Shown: positions 44,931-55,479 of the stretch, in pieces
How positions within the stretch are numbered: the stretch's first letter is position 1
How the letters are laid out: every line of letters starts with the position of its first letter
DNA from: Ctenosaura bakeri
Taxonomy: Eukaryota; Chordata; Lepidosauria; Squamata; Iguanidae
DNA length: 64,000 nucleotides
Direction of reading: 5' to 3'
NCBI GenBank assembly: GCA_948474755.1
Contig: CAOLHI010000078.1
Span: forward strand, 682,001-746,000
Translations under genes and position numbers: made by a program
The notes under the pieces: model-generated
What the model was told of the DNA's origin: nothing
Seen by the model: the letters and a program-made list of their open reading frames with translations, nothing else
Databases searched by the model: none

Positions 44931-45140
44931 CAGTAGTAATTTTATCAGAAAGGGGAGGATTTGAATTAGGACCATTATATCAGGTAAAGGAGGGTTATTT
45001 TCTCCCTCCAAGGAACAATAAAACCATGATGGGCATAAGACTTGTGGGAGAGAATAGAATGAGAGCGTGCACATGCCTGTGAGTGTAAGTAACATGTTTC
45101 TAAATTGTACATACTGCTGGCTCTAAAAAAAAAAGGAAAA

Positions 45141-45143
45141 AAA

Positions 45144-45191
<48 letters not shown>

Positions 45192-45192
45192 A
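45141..45192. repeat. (AAAG)n microsatellite
   Basis: About 12 AAAG units preceded by A runs; likely length-polymorphic. Confidence 0.95.
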
Positions 45193-45378
45193 GAACCCCC
45201 CTAGGGTTTTAGCACTATTGCACCAGCACCAAAAGATGCTGTGGTGATATCACTGTGTTTGCATTCCCTGTGCAAAAAGGGGCATTACAGGAGACAGAGA
45301 ATGGAAAAAGATTGACACCAAGGAAAAACAGAGGAATATTACCAAAAAAAAAAAAAATAGTAATAATGCAATTTTACT

Positions 45379-45563
45379 GATACCAGATTTTACTCAAGAA
45401 GCTAAGCAGGGTCAGACCTGGTTTGTGCTTGGAAGGGGGACATCTAGATGGTATAGGCTATATTGAGAAGAAGGCAATGACAAACCTCTTCCAAATAGAT
45501 CTTGCCAAGAAAAACCCTAGGCTGAGATAACCGTGAGTCAAAGTTGACTTGAAGGCACGTTAA
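45379..45563 (+). mobile_element. 5S-rRNA-derived SINE with Bov-B-like tail
   Basis: CAAGAAGCTAAGCAGGGTCAGACCTGG...GTGCTTGGAAGGGGGACATC is clearly 5S rRNA-like: the internal control region with the GCTAAGCAGG and TGG...GGGAGAC boxes. GAAGGCAATGACAAACC and CCGTGAGTCAAAGTTGACTTGAAGGCAC follow, the tail used by the tRNA-SINEs here. It is about 185 bp and lacks 5S 5' and 3' halves, so it is a SINE, not a 5S gene. Confidence 0.85.
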
Positions 45564-45565
45564 CT

Positions 45566-45609
45566 ACTACTGCTACTACTACTGCTACTGCTACTACTAC
45601 TACTACTAC
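45566..45609. repeat. (CTA)n/(CTG) microsatellite
   Basis: Trinucleotide run at the SINE 3' end, probably grown from the SINE tail. Confidence 0.9.
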
Positions 45610-45610
45610 A

Positions 45611-47309
45611 TTTCTACACTGAGATTTTAAAAGATTGCTAGCAACTGTGCTAAAGTTCTAGTTTCAAAAGAACTCAAGATTCAACAAAATAAACAAATAG
45701 TGGGGGGAGGGGAGACTACATGAGGGTGACAATTTGCAACATCTGGAAATATAGCTGGAGGCAAAATGGGGAGGGGTGAGAGGAGGACCTACATCTAATG
45801 TCACAATCTGTGTCACAAGCAAGATGACCCCAAATGAATCTAAGTATGTTGCCTTTTTATTGAGGTTTTTAAAAAGCCAGGAAAGTGTTTGGATGGGAAG
45901 GTAACAAGAAACGTAACAAAGCAATGTTAAATTATACTCTGCCTTGCAGAATAAATCATCAGTCTGGAGGAGCCCTGTGTTAATCTGATACAAAGTATTT
46001 TGTTTAAAAAAAATCAGTGACAGTATGGAAAAGTAACATTTAGACCTGCAATTTGAAACTGGCGGGATCAGTCACAATCTAAATATAGTAAGCATGTTAT
46101 GAAAAACATCTTCTGAATCATTTTTGCACATGTACCTGGCAAAGCTGATGCTTTTCCTATTTACACATTTTTTATGCAGTGGTAAAGCTGGTCACTTTTC
46201 AATCTATCGTCCAAGTTTTCAGAGTAAATGGATACCATTGTTTCTCCTGTTTCAGCTGGCGTCTCCTGAACAGAAAATGATATGAAAATTCTCACGGAAC
46301 ATTTAGCACCTGAAGAGTTCAGTTTTGAACTGGTCCATAGTAACATAAAGGCCTTAATTTCAAACTTTTTTCTAAAATTAAAGGCAAGGTACAGCATGCA
46401 AATTTTCATCAGGATATTTCTTCCATTTCATGGGCTATCCACTTTCACATCTTTTATTGACATTTAATTTTCTTCCTTGCCGTTTTCTTCATAGGTTTCA
46501 GATTGATTTCTCTGACCAGGAATAACACTCTCGAAGAGTGAGAAAGGTGCTTCTCAATAGACAGCTCCAATGAAAAGATATTGTGGAAGTGTGTAGAGGT
46601 TTTTCCCCATCCTCTTTTCTTTTATATTTAAAAGGAAAAGAGGGAAGAAGCCATGTCAGAGGCAATTTCTTTTTAGCAAGAGTTGGTGTCACCAACCAGC
46701 AATCTCTTCCTTCCCCAGAGACAGAATGTTATTGGCTTATTCTTCAGCCCTCTTCTCCTGCTGACCTCCATTACTGCTGGCAGTAGCTGGGGCAGGGCAC
46801 AGAAGGGCAGGACTGTCTGATGCTTCTGAACCAGCCTTTCTGCTCTCTCGCTTCAACTCTCTTTTTCTTTCTTTCTTCCTTCTTTGCTGGCTGGTTAAGT
46901 CATCTTCAGTCAATCATTAATTTACCTGAGAACCCACAGGCCAGGTAAAGCATCCAGGAAGACTTCTCTGTTGGAATTCCATATATAGTCACTACTGATT
47001 ACTGTTTCTGCTTCAGGGAAATGTGTCCCCTGGAAAGAACAGTTGTAGCTTAAGAGAATAAGCCATGGAACAAGCCAGAACTGGGGCAAATACACAGGGT
47101 CCATAAAAGCAAAAATATGGTTAATGTAGTCCAGGGTCTGAGCATGAAATACAGTCTAAGAAGGGTTCAGAGCCAAGCAAGAAATCACTGAAGAGACCAG
47201 TCCAAGGAGCAAACTGAAGATTAGGAAACAAGGGAGCAAGGAATGTAACAGGATAGCAAGTGCTGATATAATGGAGTAGTTTTCCTGAAGTGGAGACTGC
47301 CTTGACTAT
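45611..47309. other. Unassigned sequence
   Basis: A pyrimidine patch of CTTT units lies at about 46858-46885. Open frames are short and overlapping on opposite strands, without family resemblance. Confidence 0.4.
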
Positions 47310-47763
47310 GGCCCTTTCCGCACCGGCCTATTAAAATGGTGCAGAGCAACCTCCAACGGAGGTCTTCTGCACCGTGGAGTAGACTGGGGTGGACTACTTT
47401 TCGAAGTTTCACACCTCAGTCCGCTCTGGAGCGACCGGAACTGGTCGCACAGCGTGCTTTTTAAAAACCTCTTTTAAGAGTTTTTTTAAAAGTACCGAGT
47501 GCGCGACCCCATGTTGCTCCGTCACCACGCTCCAGTGCAGATTTGCAGGCGCACACTAGTGCGTTTCTGCAGATCTGCCGGGGGCGGGCTTTAGGCTGGC
47601 GAGCTTCTCCGGTTGGTGGAGAGCCTCCCCCAACCGGAAGCCGTCATTTTGGACACCGGAGCAGTGCGGAGCGATGAGCTCCTCATCAGGACCCAAACGG
47701 ACCCACCAAAAAGCCAGTGAGTAGCAGCAGGGAGCATTTCCCTTGCCGTGTGCGGAAAGGGCC
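47310..47763 (+). mobile_element. Harbinger-like MITE, family H3, copy 2
   Basis: GGCCCTTTCCGCAC / GTGCGGAAAGGGCC ends with a perfect 3-bp TAT duplication (47307-47309, 47764-47766). Same interior as 23119-23604. Confidence 0.92.
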
Positions 47764-48591
47764 TATGTTATTTTGTAGCTAGCTGTAAACTACTTACACT
47801 ATCATAATTATCTCTGTGTTCCCTTTTTAAAGCATGTGAAGGTGTGTCCTATTCCTTTGCTGCAGTCATTTTAGTCTCTGCTGTTCAGCATGGTACAGTA
47901 TCTCTGAGTCCTGCTCTTCAGCATCTGCATGAGATAGACCAGGCTCCACTTCCAAGGCAAGGCTTCCAGCTTCTTCTGGCTTCAAGGTCAGACTGCCATC
48001 AGTCCCTAGTTCTGTCTGGAATCTGTTATCTGTGCTCTCCTCTTCCCTTTCCTCATCAGAGGAGGCTAGGCCTCCTCTGACAGTTACATCACAGCTGATC
48101 AATGTTCTTTGGTTATCCTGCCTGTGCCTATTGGCCTATCTTGACGACTTTGCAGTCTACAATAAGAATGGGAATTGTGTGGACCTCCAGAGGTTTTCGA
48201 ACTTCACCTCTCAGCATTGCTTACAGTAAACTGTGCTGCCTAGAATTAAAGGGAAGTTCAGTTCATCTGGAGTGTTGCAAAAGACCCACCCCTGGTCAAA
48301 GAAGACAAGGGAAGGATACAGCAATCAGACCATATATGCTTTTTTTGGTGAGTTAAAAGTGATTCAGAAAACAGGTACCAGCTCCCACTGAGGGATGGAT
48401 AAACACAAGAGGGTTATAAGCAAAAGATTATGATGTCTGGATGTATGTAAAATTCCATACAAAACTCGATACAAATGTGGGGGGAAAGCAAATGCATGAT
48501 AAAAGCCTTATCCAAAAGCATATCAATTGACCTTCATGGAGCAAATTCAGTTTGGAGGTTTTGCATGCATGTATTCGTTCCATAGAGAGTT
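47764..48591. other. Unassigned, with possible family A repeat remnant
   Basis: On the minus strand, 48102-47866 encodes an acidic stretch (SSDEEREEESTD) reminiscent of the SESEAE frames at 181-230 and 54890-54930. Otherwise unremarkable. Confidence 0.3.
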
Positions 48592-48778
48592 GGTGTGGTG
48601 TAGTGGTTTCAGCCTTGGAGTACAACCCTGAAAACCGAGGTTCAGTTCCCCACTTAGCCATGGAAAAAAACTGGGTTGGGTGCATCACACACCTTCAGCC
48701 CCAGAAAACCTTGTGATAGGGTTGTCTTTGGGTTGCCATAAGTTGAAAACAACTTGAAGGCACACAGCAGCAACAATT
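48592..48778 (+). mobile_element. Sauria-type SINE, full length
   Basis: TTGGTGTGGTGTAGTGGTTTCAG (A-box region), CGAGGTTCAGTTCCCC (B-box region), CAGCCCCAGAAAACC, then TGCCATAAGTTGAAAACAACTTGAAGGCACACAGCAGCAACA. Well preserved. Confidence 0.92.
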
Positions 48779-48785
48779 CACTCTA

Positions 48786-48832
48786 TAATCTCTCTCTCTC
48801 TCTCTCTCCCTCTCTCTCTCACACACACACAT
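48786..48832. repeat. (CT)n(CA)n microsatellite
   Basis: TCTCTC run followed by CACACACAC, directly after the SINE tail. Confidence 0.9.
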
Positions 48833-48985
48833 TTTTGTTTGCTGTTGCATGTCAGTGAATCCACTCTCACCCCTCTCTCAATTTTAAAGAAGTTATTCAA
48901 GGTGATGGATACTATCTCCAACATACATTCAGCACTTTGGATAGCACCTTTAAAGTTTGGACTAAAACCACATCCACATCCATGC
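48833..48985. repeat. Dispersed repeat with CTTTAAAGTTTGGACTAAAAC core
   Basis: GTCAGTGAATCCACTC...GAAGTTATTCAAGGTGATGG...TTCAGCACTTTGGATAGCACC...; close kin of the 25887-26316 retroposon. Confidence 0.6.
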
Positions 48986-50162
48986 ACAGATAGGCTAGGA
49001 AAAAAATGCTAAATTTCTTGAGAAGTGAAAGTGTCTCTTTTCAAATGTCAGGGCTTTTTTCTTTCCATTCCTTATGATTTTCAAACATCTTTTGTAATTA
49101 AAGTATAATGTCTTCCTCACTCATCCACAGTGAGAATACTACTACTATGAGTTACCAATGTGTTCTTATGCTAAGAAAATTAACCCCAAATGTTCTTCTT
49201 CTGGATTCCTCAGTGCCTGGAGAAATGGGGATCACTTAATACTAAATGACAGAGCAAAATCCCTTTCAAAGAAAAAAAAAATTCTCTCTGCTAGCCACCA
49301 TCCAGGGAGCTATGCTCTGAAAACAAAAGAGCCAACTGCAGACTATAATAACTGAAACCCAATTAGATGGGACAAGCTTGCCTAGAAGTGTTCCAGGCTA
49401 AAATATCTCCAGGCATTAGTAATTATAATTAGGAAAGCTCTAATTAAGCATTTGTTTAATATACTATTCAGCTATTATTGAAGCAATTTGTCCTTTGACC
49501 CATCTTAACTCATCAGACAGATATTACTTGGAATATCCTTCTGTATGCTTTTGCGAGATATACAACATAATCTTAAAAAAACAAAAAACCAGAGACTTGC
49601 CAGGGCATTAAACAACTTTTCTGTCTTTCTCCTGGAATCCATCTGGCTGCTGTGTCTATATGTGTGAGTATGTGACTAATTTAGGAAGCCAGAGATTTGG
49701 AAAACAGCGTCATGAATCAGAGCACCATTCCAACATGATGTAGTGTGATTTAACAACTGGCAGAGCAATTCTGAGCAGGATGGGGCACGTGAGGAGAGCA
49801 AAGTGGTGGATGACTCACCACTTCGAAAGATCTACCAGTTTACAGTGACCAGTGAAGAAGTCAAGGAGTGAGTTTTTCTGCAAACAGATTGGCAGATCTC
49901 AGTTCTTGAATTCCACTCCCCATCAAAATCAATGGGAGTGGCTAGAAGTGAATATGAAATGAAGAATATTTGAAGCTAGCAGATCCAAGGTCACCACAAT
50001 GGCCACCCAGGAGGCCCAAATTGACTTAAAGGCTTAAGGAGATCCATGGATGCACCAGGGACCTTCTTGCTGGATGAGTTCTCCTTACCACCACTAGCAG
50101 TCAAAGTGATGATGGAAGGGGCACTTCTACATTTGAATCCTAGTTTAGGAGGAAAAGGGGAG
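48986..50162. other. AT-rich unassigned block, possible conserved element at 49380-49560
   Basis: 49410-49460 has clustered TAATTA-type cores (TTAGTAATTATAATTAGG, CTCTAATTAAGC) with no repeat overlap. Regulatory constraint is only a guess. Confidence 0.2.
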
Positions 50163-50245
50163 TGGTGATGATGATGATGATGATGACGACAGTGATGATG
50201 GTGACTGTAGTGATGATGATGATGGTAATGGTAATGGTGATGAAG
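50163..50245. repeat. (GAT)n imperfect microsatellite
   Basis: GATGATGATGATGATGATGACGACAG and related units. The His/Ile-rich minus-strand frames over it are artefacts of the repeat. Confidence 0.92.
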
Positions 50246-52425
50246 TACTTTGTACTCTTCCAAGTGCTGCTGCAGAAGGTGACATATGAAATAAGCATTA
50301 TATGTATGGTCACTTGATCCATATTTACTAAATTATTAGTTTCTGTTCCCTGGGATGCCACATGGCATGTGCAGCTGAGGTTCTAACAATTATAGTTACG
50401 TAAAGTACAACTGCTGCAGAAAAGATGACGTGTAGAAATATAATTGTTTATTAATGGTCCAGTGTTGTGCAATATCAGAGCAAGGCACCACTGATTTCAC
50501 AAGACGCTCGCAGTCCTAGGGCTAAATGTTGCCATGCTTGTTCATGTTGTTCAGTACCAACACAAATACACTGATTGGAATCTACATGAGAATGTTACAA
50601 TGAGTAAAGCCTGCTTAGCGGGGGGGGAGGTCTATACAAATCTGTCTTGAAGTAACATGTGCCACACTCTTGGCAAGCATTCTGAGAATGCCATTATTAC
50701 ATGTTTTTAAATTACATGTTACACTATTTATCATTATACTTTCTTAATCAATCTTCCTTGGTCCTTCAGGTGTGGTAGGCAGTTTTTGCTTTGCTGCAGA
50801 CAATTAAATATAGGGACAAATGGACCCAATTTACTTATAAAGGGCAGGTACATCTGGGGCTGAGGTGAGGGTTGACCAGCCACTTCCCCTCATAACCTTA
50901 ATATCTGGGCACAGAAACAAGTTTGCCTTCTTTCAGCTGTGTTTCCAATAATACCTTGCTTCACAGAGAACCAGCTGCAAATCATCAACAGCTGCGCTAG
51001 CTTATATGTGCTATATATGCTATATATTGAAACTCTTCATTTCCATGATCCCATGAATTTGTTGATGTGATACTTGTGCATGGTGTTATATTTAGGTCAT
51101 TATTGTGAAAGGTAACATAACACAAGATTTGGAATTCCCATATGCCAGTTATAAAATAGTTTGGATTTTATTTCTTCACTGAAAAATGTCATAAGAATTC
51201 AGCCTTAATCCACATCCACACATACACATGCCCATTATTTCCCACATATATTTGTGAAGTCTGAATATATGCAATTTTGCTTCTCTGAATAGTATGAGGT
51301 TCTTTCACTCCTAAGCATTTGTTGAAGTAATATTTATTTCAGATATTAATTGAGTATAAATAATATCTTAAATGAATGTTTTACCACTTCAGCCTGATCC
51401 AGCAGAATAGACTAGCTATTGGAGTTCCAATACATACATGATGTAATCTTGCCTAGAATAACTTCCTCATTGGATTTTGATTTCAAAGGAAGAGCATGGT
51501 GGGAATTTATGTGGACTTCTTATATGGACTGATACAGGATGAGAGCATTGGGACACAGAGGGAATTTCATCAGAGTGCTTACAAGAATAGTTAGTAAATG
51601 TACTCTCAGGATCCTAAATTATATAACTTCCACCCCTCTCTTTGTGGCTAAGTGGCTACTAGTAACTGTGTGCACTGAATCCATTTTACCACTTTGCAGA
51701 TTAGCTTTATTTTATGCCTTTACTTATATGTCACCATCTGGGGAAATCTGGCTAAACTAGACCAGAATTAAAAGAAGACACAGCAGTAGTTGGTGGGGTT
51801 ATTGCGGTGCACATCTTAGCAAGGAAACCAGTTAGAGCAGAGACTGCAGGATCTGGAACACTAGGCTACCCATCAGTGTCAACAAAAGGTGAAATGATTT
51901 GTGGAACTATTTTCAAAGAGATGGTTTATTTCAGTAAAAAAGGTGCCAGGGGGAAGATTTTGGGGCACTGGTTTATTTTCTCATGAGCTTTCATTTCCAG
52001 TTCTTCAGATGTATTGATAGAATATCATCAATGCATCTAAAGAAATGGATTGAAAGGCACAAAAGTGCTTACTAAATGAAATAATCTAGTCTGAAAGGTG
52101 TCACTAAACCCCTTTCCTCTTTCCAGTCATTTCCTTAAAAAAAAAAAAAGAATTGTGGAAAGTTTCAGAAATCTGGTGTAACCAAGCAGCATATTCTCAC
52201 TGCTTAAATTTCATGTTGCTTAGTGCAGTGGTATTCATCTTGCAAGGTAGCCTTCCCCAACCTAGCTTGTGCACCTGGCACAAGCATTCAGTTGTGTCAG
52301 ACCACTACTCTAACTCTCCTCACCTGTCACAGCCACACTTGATGCGGGTGACAGGCACCTTTAGTGTGACACATATAGAAAGATCAAGATGGAAGGAGGC
52401 TATTGTAAGTTGTGGGAAAATCTAA
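50246..52425. other. Unassigned sequence
   Basis: Long repeat-poor AT-rich interval; an A run lies at 52137-52150. No exon-like frame with splice sites is seen. Confidence 0.4.
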
Positions 52426-52844
52426 GGCCCTTTTCGCACAGCATTTTTGATGAGAAAGGGCCCCTCGAGCGTCGCACACACGTGAGGAGCGGTCCACACG
52501 ATGCACTCACATTTGTACGATCCTCCAAAGCCTGGCAGAGACCGCTCACACATTTTTTCATTTTCAGCTTGAAGCCAAAAATGGTGCACGGTCGCGGATC
52601 GCTTTGGGGCCCCGCACGCACTTACCTTGCATGCTGAGCCTCAGGAGCCGGGCCGGTCATGCTTCCTGTCTAGTGCAGCCTGGGAAGGTCCCAGGCTGAA
52701 CTGTGAAAGGAAAAGGTGGGGCTCTCGCATGAGTGGGCAGCAGCTGGGAGCTGAAGGAACCGGGATGTGAGAGCCTCTCGCTGGAGGCTACTCATGCGAG
52801 CCCTGCACCCCAGCACCACGAAAAGGTAAAGTGTGAAAAGGGTG
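52426..52844 (+). mobile_element. Harbinger-like MITE, long family H2, copy 2
   Basis: Left GGCCCTTTTCGCACAGC, right GTGTGAAAAGGGTG (terminal CC mutated). Perfect 3-bp TAA duplication (52423-52425, 52845-52847). Interior blocks GAGCGTCGCACA, GAGGAGCGGTCC and AGCCAAAAATGGTGCACGG match the reverse complement of 2829-3220. Confidence 0.9.
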
Positions 52845-53534
52845 TAAGTTGACTTGCAAGAAGAGATTAGAAGAAAGTACAGGAAAAATAAAAGGCTGAT
52901 GTACATAGTACATATGTAAAGTATTGTCTCATATTCCAATTTGGGTTTAAAGGCGGGTCTGTGAAGAGACTGATGTCTTCTGCCTTTGAGCATTTTCATG
53001 CACGGCACTGAAAATACCTTTCAGTTTCTTTCTCTCAAACCTCATGTCCAGCCTCAGAATGGACACTGCAGATATTTGGGATGGGGAGTGAAAGAGAGTG
53101 ATTATAAATGTAAATATACATTCTACATAAATATATGTTTTAAATTTCCATTGGAGATCTGCAAAATTCAAAAATCACTATTTGGGAGCCAAGTTGAGCC
53201 CAACGATTGCACTGGACTCAGCTCACTTGGACATGCTGCTTTGAGATCATTGGTGTGGCTGCCATTTAAAGTATTGATAGCTTTATCCTTCATACTTTGT
53301 TGAAGGCATCTATTTTTAGGATTAGTTGTTTATGCATTAGTGTTGCCTGGTAAAGGAGAGCTGATGTAGTATAATCAGTTGCCAAGAGTCTGAGCTATAA
53401 TTCAGAAAGCTCCTACTTTATATCTTGCATCTGCTATGAACTCACTGGTAGCATTACAGGATGCCGAGTGTGTGCCTTCCAGATTTGATTGCAAAGCAAT
53501 TTCCATAAATGTCACCAATGGCTATTCTGTGTAG

Positions 53535-53590
53535 AGCTGATAGGAGCTGCAGTCCAGCAACATCTGGAGGATCATGTGTCCTTCACCTGT
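53535..53590 (+). repeat. Dispersed repeat remnant
   Basis: GAGCTGCAGTCCAGCAACATCTGGAGGATCA, same unit as 15005-15090 but better preserved. Confidence 0.55.
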
Positions 53591-53889
53591 CCCAAGCACT
53601 TCATTTTTGTTCTGCCCCAACTATGCATCTGCAATACAGGGATAATGACCTACCTCGCCAGAGTACATATGGAAATTTAAGAGACAGCTGACTCTGCATA
53701 GCTGTTGTTGGGGAAGACAAGTAGGATGGCGCTATAGCCTTCATCATGTCCTTTTTGTGGGTTTCCTCCTGACATCTGGAAAAACAAAATGGCAGACTAG
53801 GCAGGCCTTTGGTCTAATCCAGCATAGCTCTTCTTGTATTTACTGACACAATTACATGTTAATATCTATGAAATGCTTTAAACAACTTT

Positions 53890-54070
53890 AAGTGCTAGAA
53901 AAATATCGGAGCATGTACCATGGACTTGTATACTAAGGTCCCAGGTTCAATCTTCACATCTCCAGATTAAAGCATCAAGTAGAAGATATAACTTCTAGGT
54001 GAAATGCTGAATGACCCATTGCCAGTCAAAGTAGTCAGTCCTGGCCTGGATCAGCCAAGAGCTTGAACAT
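53890..54070 (+). mobile_element. tRNA-derived SINE, second type
   Basis: CAGGTTCAATCTTC is a B-box-like block followed by ACATCTCCAGATTAAAG and GACCCATTGCCAGTCAAAGTAGTCAGTCCTGG...GATCAGCC. This body differs from the Sauria type but is common in reptiles. A sister remnant is split around 60850-60935 and 61495-61545. Confidence 0.55.
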
Positions 54071-54452
54071 AACTACTTGCTATAGACATGATAAATATAA
54101 AGATGTAAGAAGATATCACTGATAGACGAGTTCTTCAACTCTAGATTAGGGTGGGCAAAGTGAGGCACTAGAGGAAAGGCAGACGACTTTCAGTGACTAA
54201 GGGGGCTCATTAGACCCCCCCAAGTGTTGGAAGGCTGTATCCCTGCAAAAGAAAAACAATCAATTTTTGCCCCTAAATGCCTTTTAAGGGCTGTGGGAGG
54301 TATTTTTGTCAAATTTTTGCCTCCCCGATCATTTTAGGACAAGTAAAAGCCCTTTTTTTATAACAGGAAGTGAACCAGAAGTAACTTCTTTTTTACAGCA
54401 TGTTTTTCAGGAGTTTGAGGACATTTGTTGGTGTTTGGCAGCACTTTGCGTC

Positions 54453-54761
54453 ATAGAATCATAGAATCATAGAAATCTAGAGTTGGAAGAGATCACACAG
54501 GCCATCCAGACCAACCCCCTGCCATGCAGGAACACCCTCAAAGCAATCCCGACAGATGACCATCAAGCCTCTGCTTAAAAACCTCCAAGGAAGGAGACTC
54601 CACTACACTCCGAGGCAGCATATTCCACTGCCGGACAGCCCTGACTGTCAGGAAGTTCTTCCTGAGGTTCAGGTGGAATCTCCTTTCCTGCAGCTTGAAT
54701 CCATTGCTCCTTGTCCTGGTCTCTGGAGCAGCAGAAAACAAGCCCTCTCCTTCCTCTACAT
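54453..54761 (-). mobile_element. CR1 LINE 3' end
   Basis: On minus, the final ORF2p codons ([45 protein letters not shown]) run from 54757 to about 54538. The CR1 3' UTR follows, ending in TTCTATGATTCTATGATTCTATG repeats at 54475-54453. Nearly the same segment as 16600-16915. Confidence 0.93.
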
Positions 54762-54774
54762 GGCAGGGGGTTGG
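54759..54774 (+). repeat. Inverted copy of CR1 3' motif at the CR1 5' break
   Basis: CATGGCAGGGGGTTGG is the exact reverse complement of 54511-54526 inside the same CR1 and lies at its 5' truncation point. Confidence 0.7.
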
Positions 54775-55190
54775 TGAGGTGGGATTTTTGGCAACCCATG
54801 CAGTCCCAGAAAGTCCCTGAAGAAGAAAATTGCCCGACCCAGTAAAATTGCCAGTTCCTGGTCTTCTCATGCCCTGCTTCCAGAGCACGGACTCTGACTC
54901 AGAATCTGAAGCAGAGGGAATGGCAGAGACTGTAACAGGGGACATGCCAGGACCTGCTGTACAGAGAGAGGTTACAGTGCCAGAACAGAACAGAGGGTGG
55001 TGTCAGCTCCACCAGAGAGTCCGGCCTCTTCAGATACAGAAGAACACTTACCTAGACCCAGCTTCGCACAGCACATGCAGCAAAGAGAGACCCAGTGTCA
55101 CTCTCTCAGAATTTATAACCAGCAACAATCCATAAGGCACAGCTGTGCTAGGCTTTGGGTATATTTAGCTGGCATCCTTCCCCTCCAAAA
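54775..55190 (+). repeat. Family A-like repeat remnant
   Basis: GACTCTGACTCAGAATCTGAAGCAGAGGG (54890-54918) parallels GATTCTGAATCTGAGGCAGA at 199-218. The encoded DSESEAE stretch is shared. Possibly upstream sequence of the LTR element at 1-799. Confidence 0.35.
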
Positions 55191-55479
55191 ATTGTTGTTG
55201 TAGTTTTATCGTATATAGCCAATGGCCTTTACAATGCTTAGAATAAAATGTGACTAAAATTAATATTAAAATAGATTGATACAATTAAAAATGGGTTATT
55301 GAAAGATACATATAACTTTAAAACTGTTTATCCATTTAAACCATTTTAACAACTACTACAACTATTATGATCTGATTAACAATAAACTTACTAAGGTTTA
55401 TATTCAAGTTTAATCCATTATAATAGCCCAACAAATTGTCAAAAAGGTGTAAAAACATGAAGTATAAAATTAAGGTGCA

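Noticed and set aside
45379..45563. A 5S rRNA gene
   Set aside because: Only the internal promoter region resembles 5S, and it is fused to a SINE body and tail.
48592..48778. A tRNA gene
   Set aside because: The A and B boxes belong to a SINE with Bov-B-like tail; no cloverleaf is maintained.
49991..50361. His-rich and Ile-rich minus-strand proteins
   Set aside because: They are translations of the (GAT)n microsatellite.
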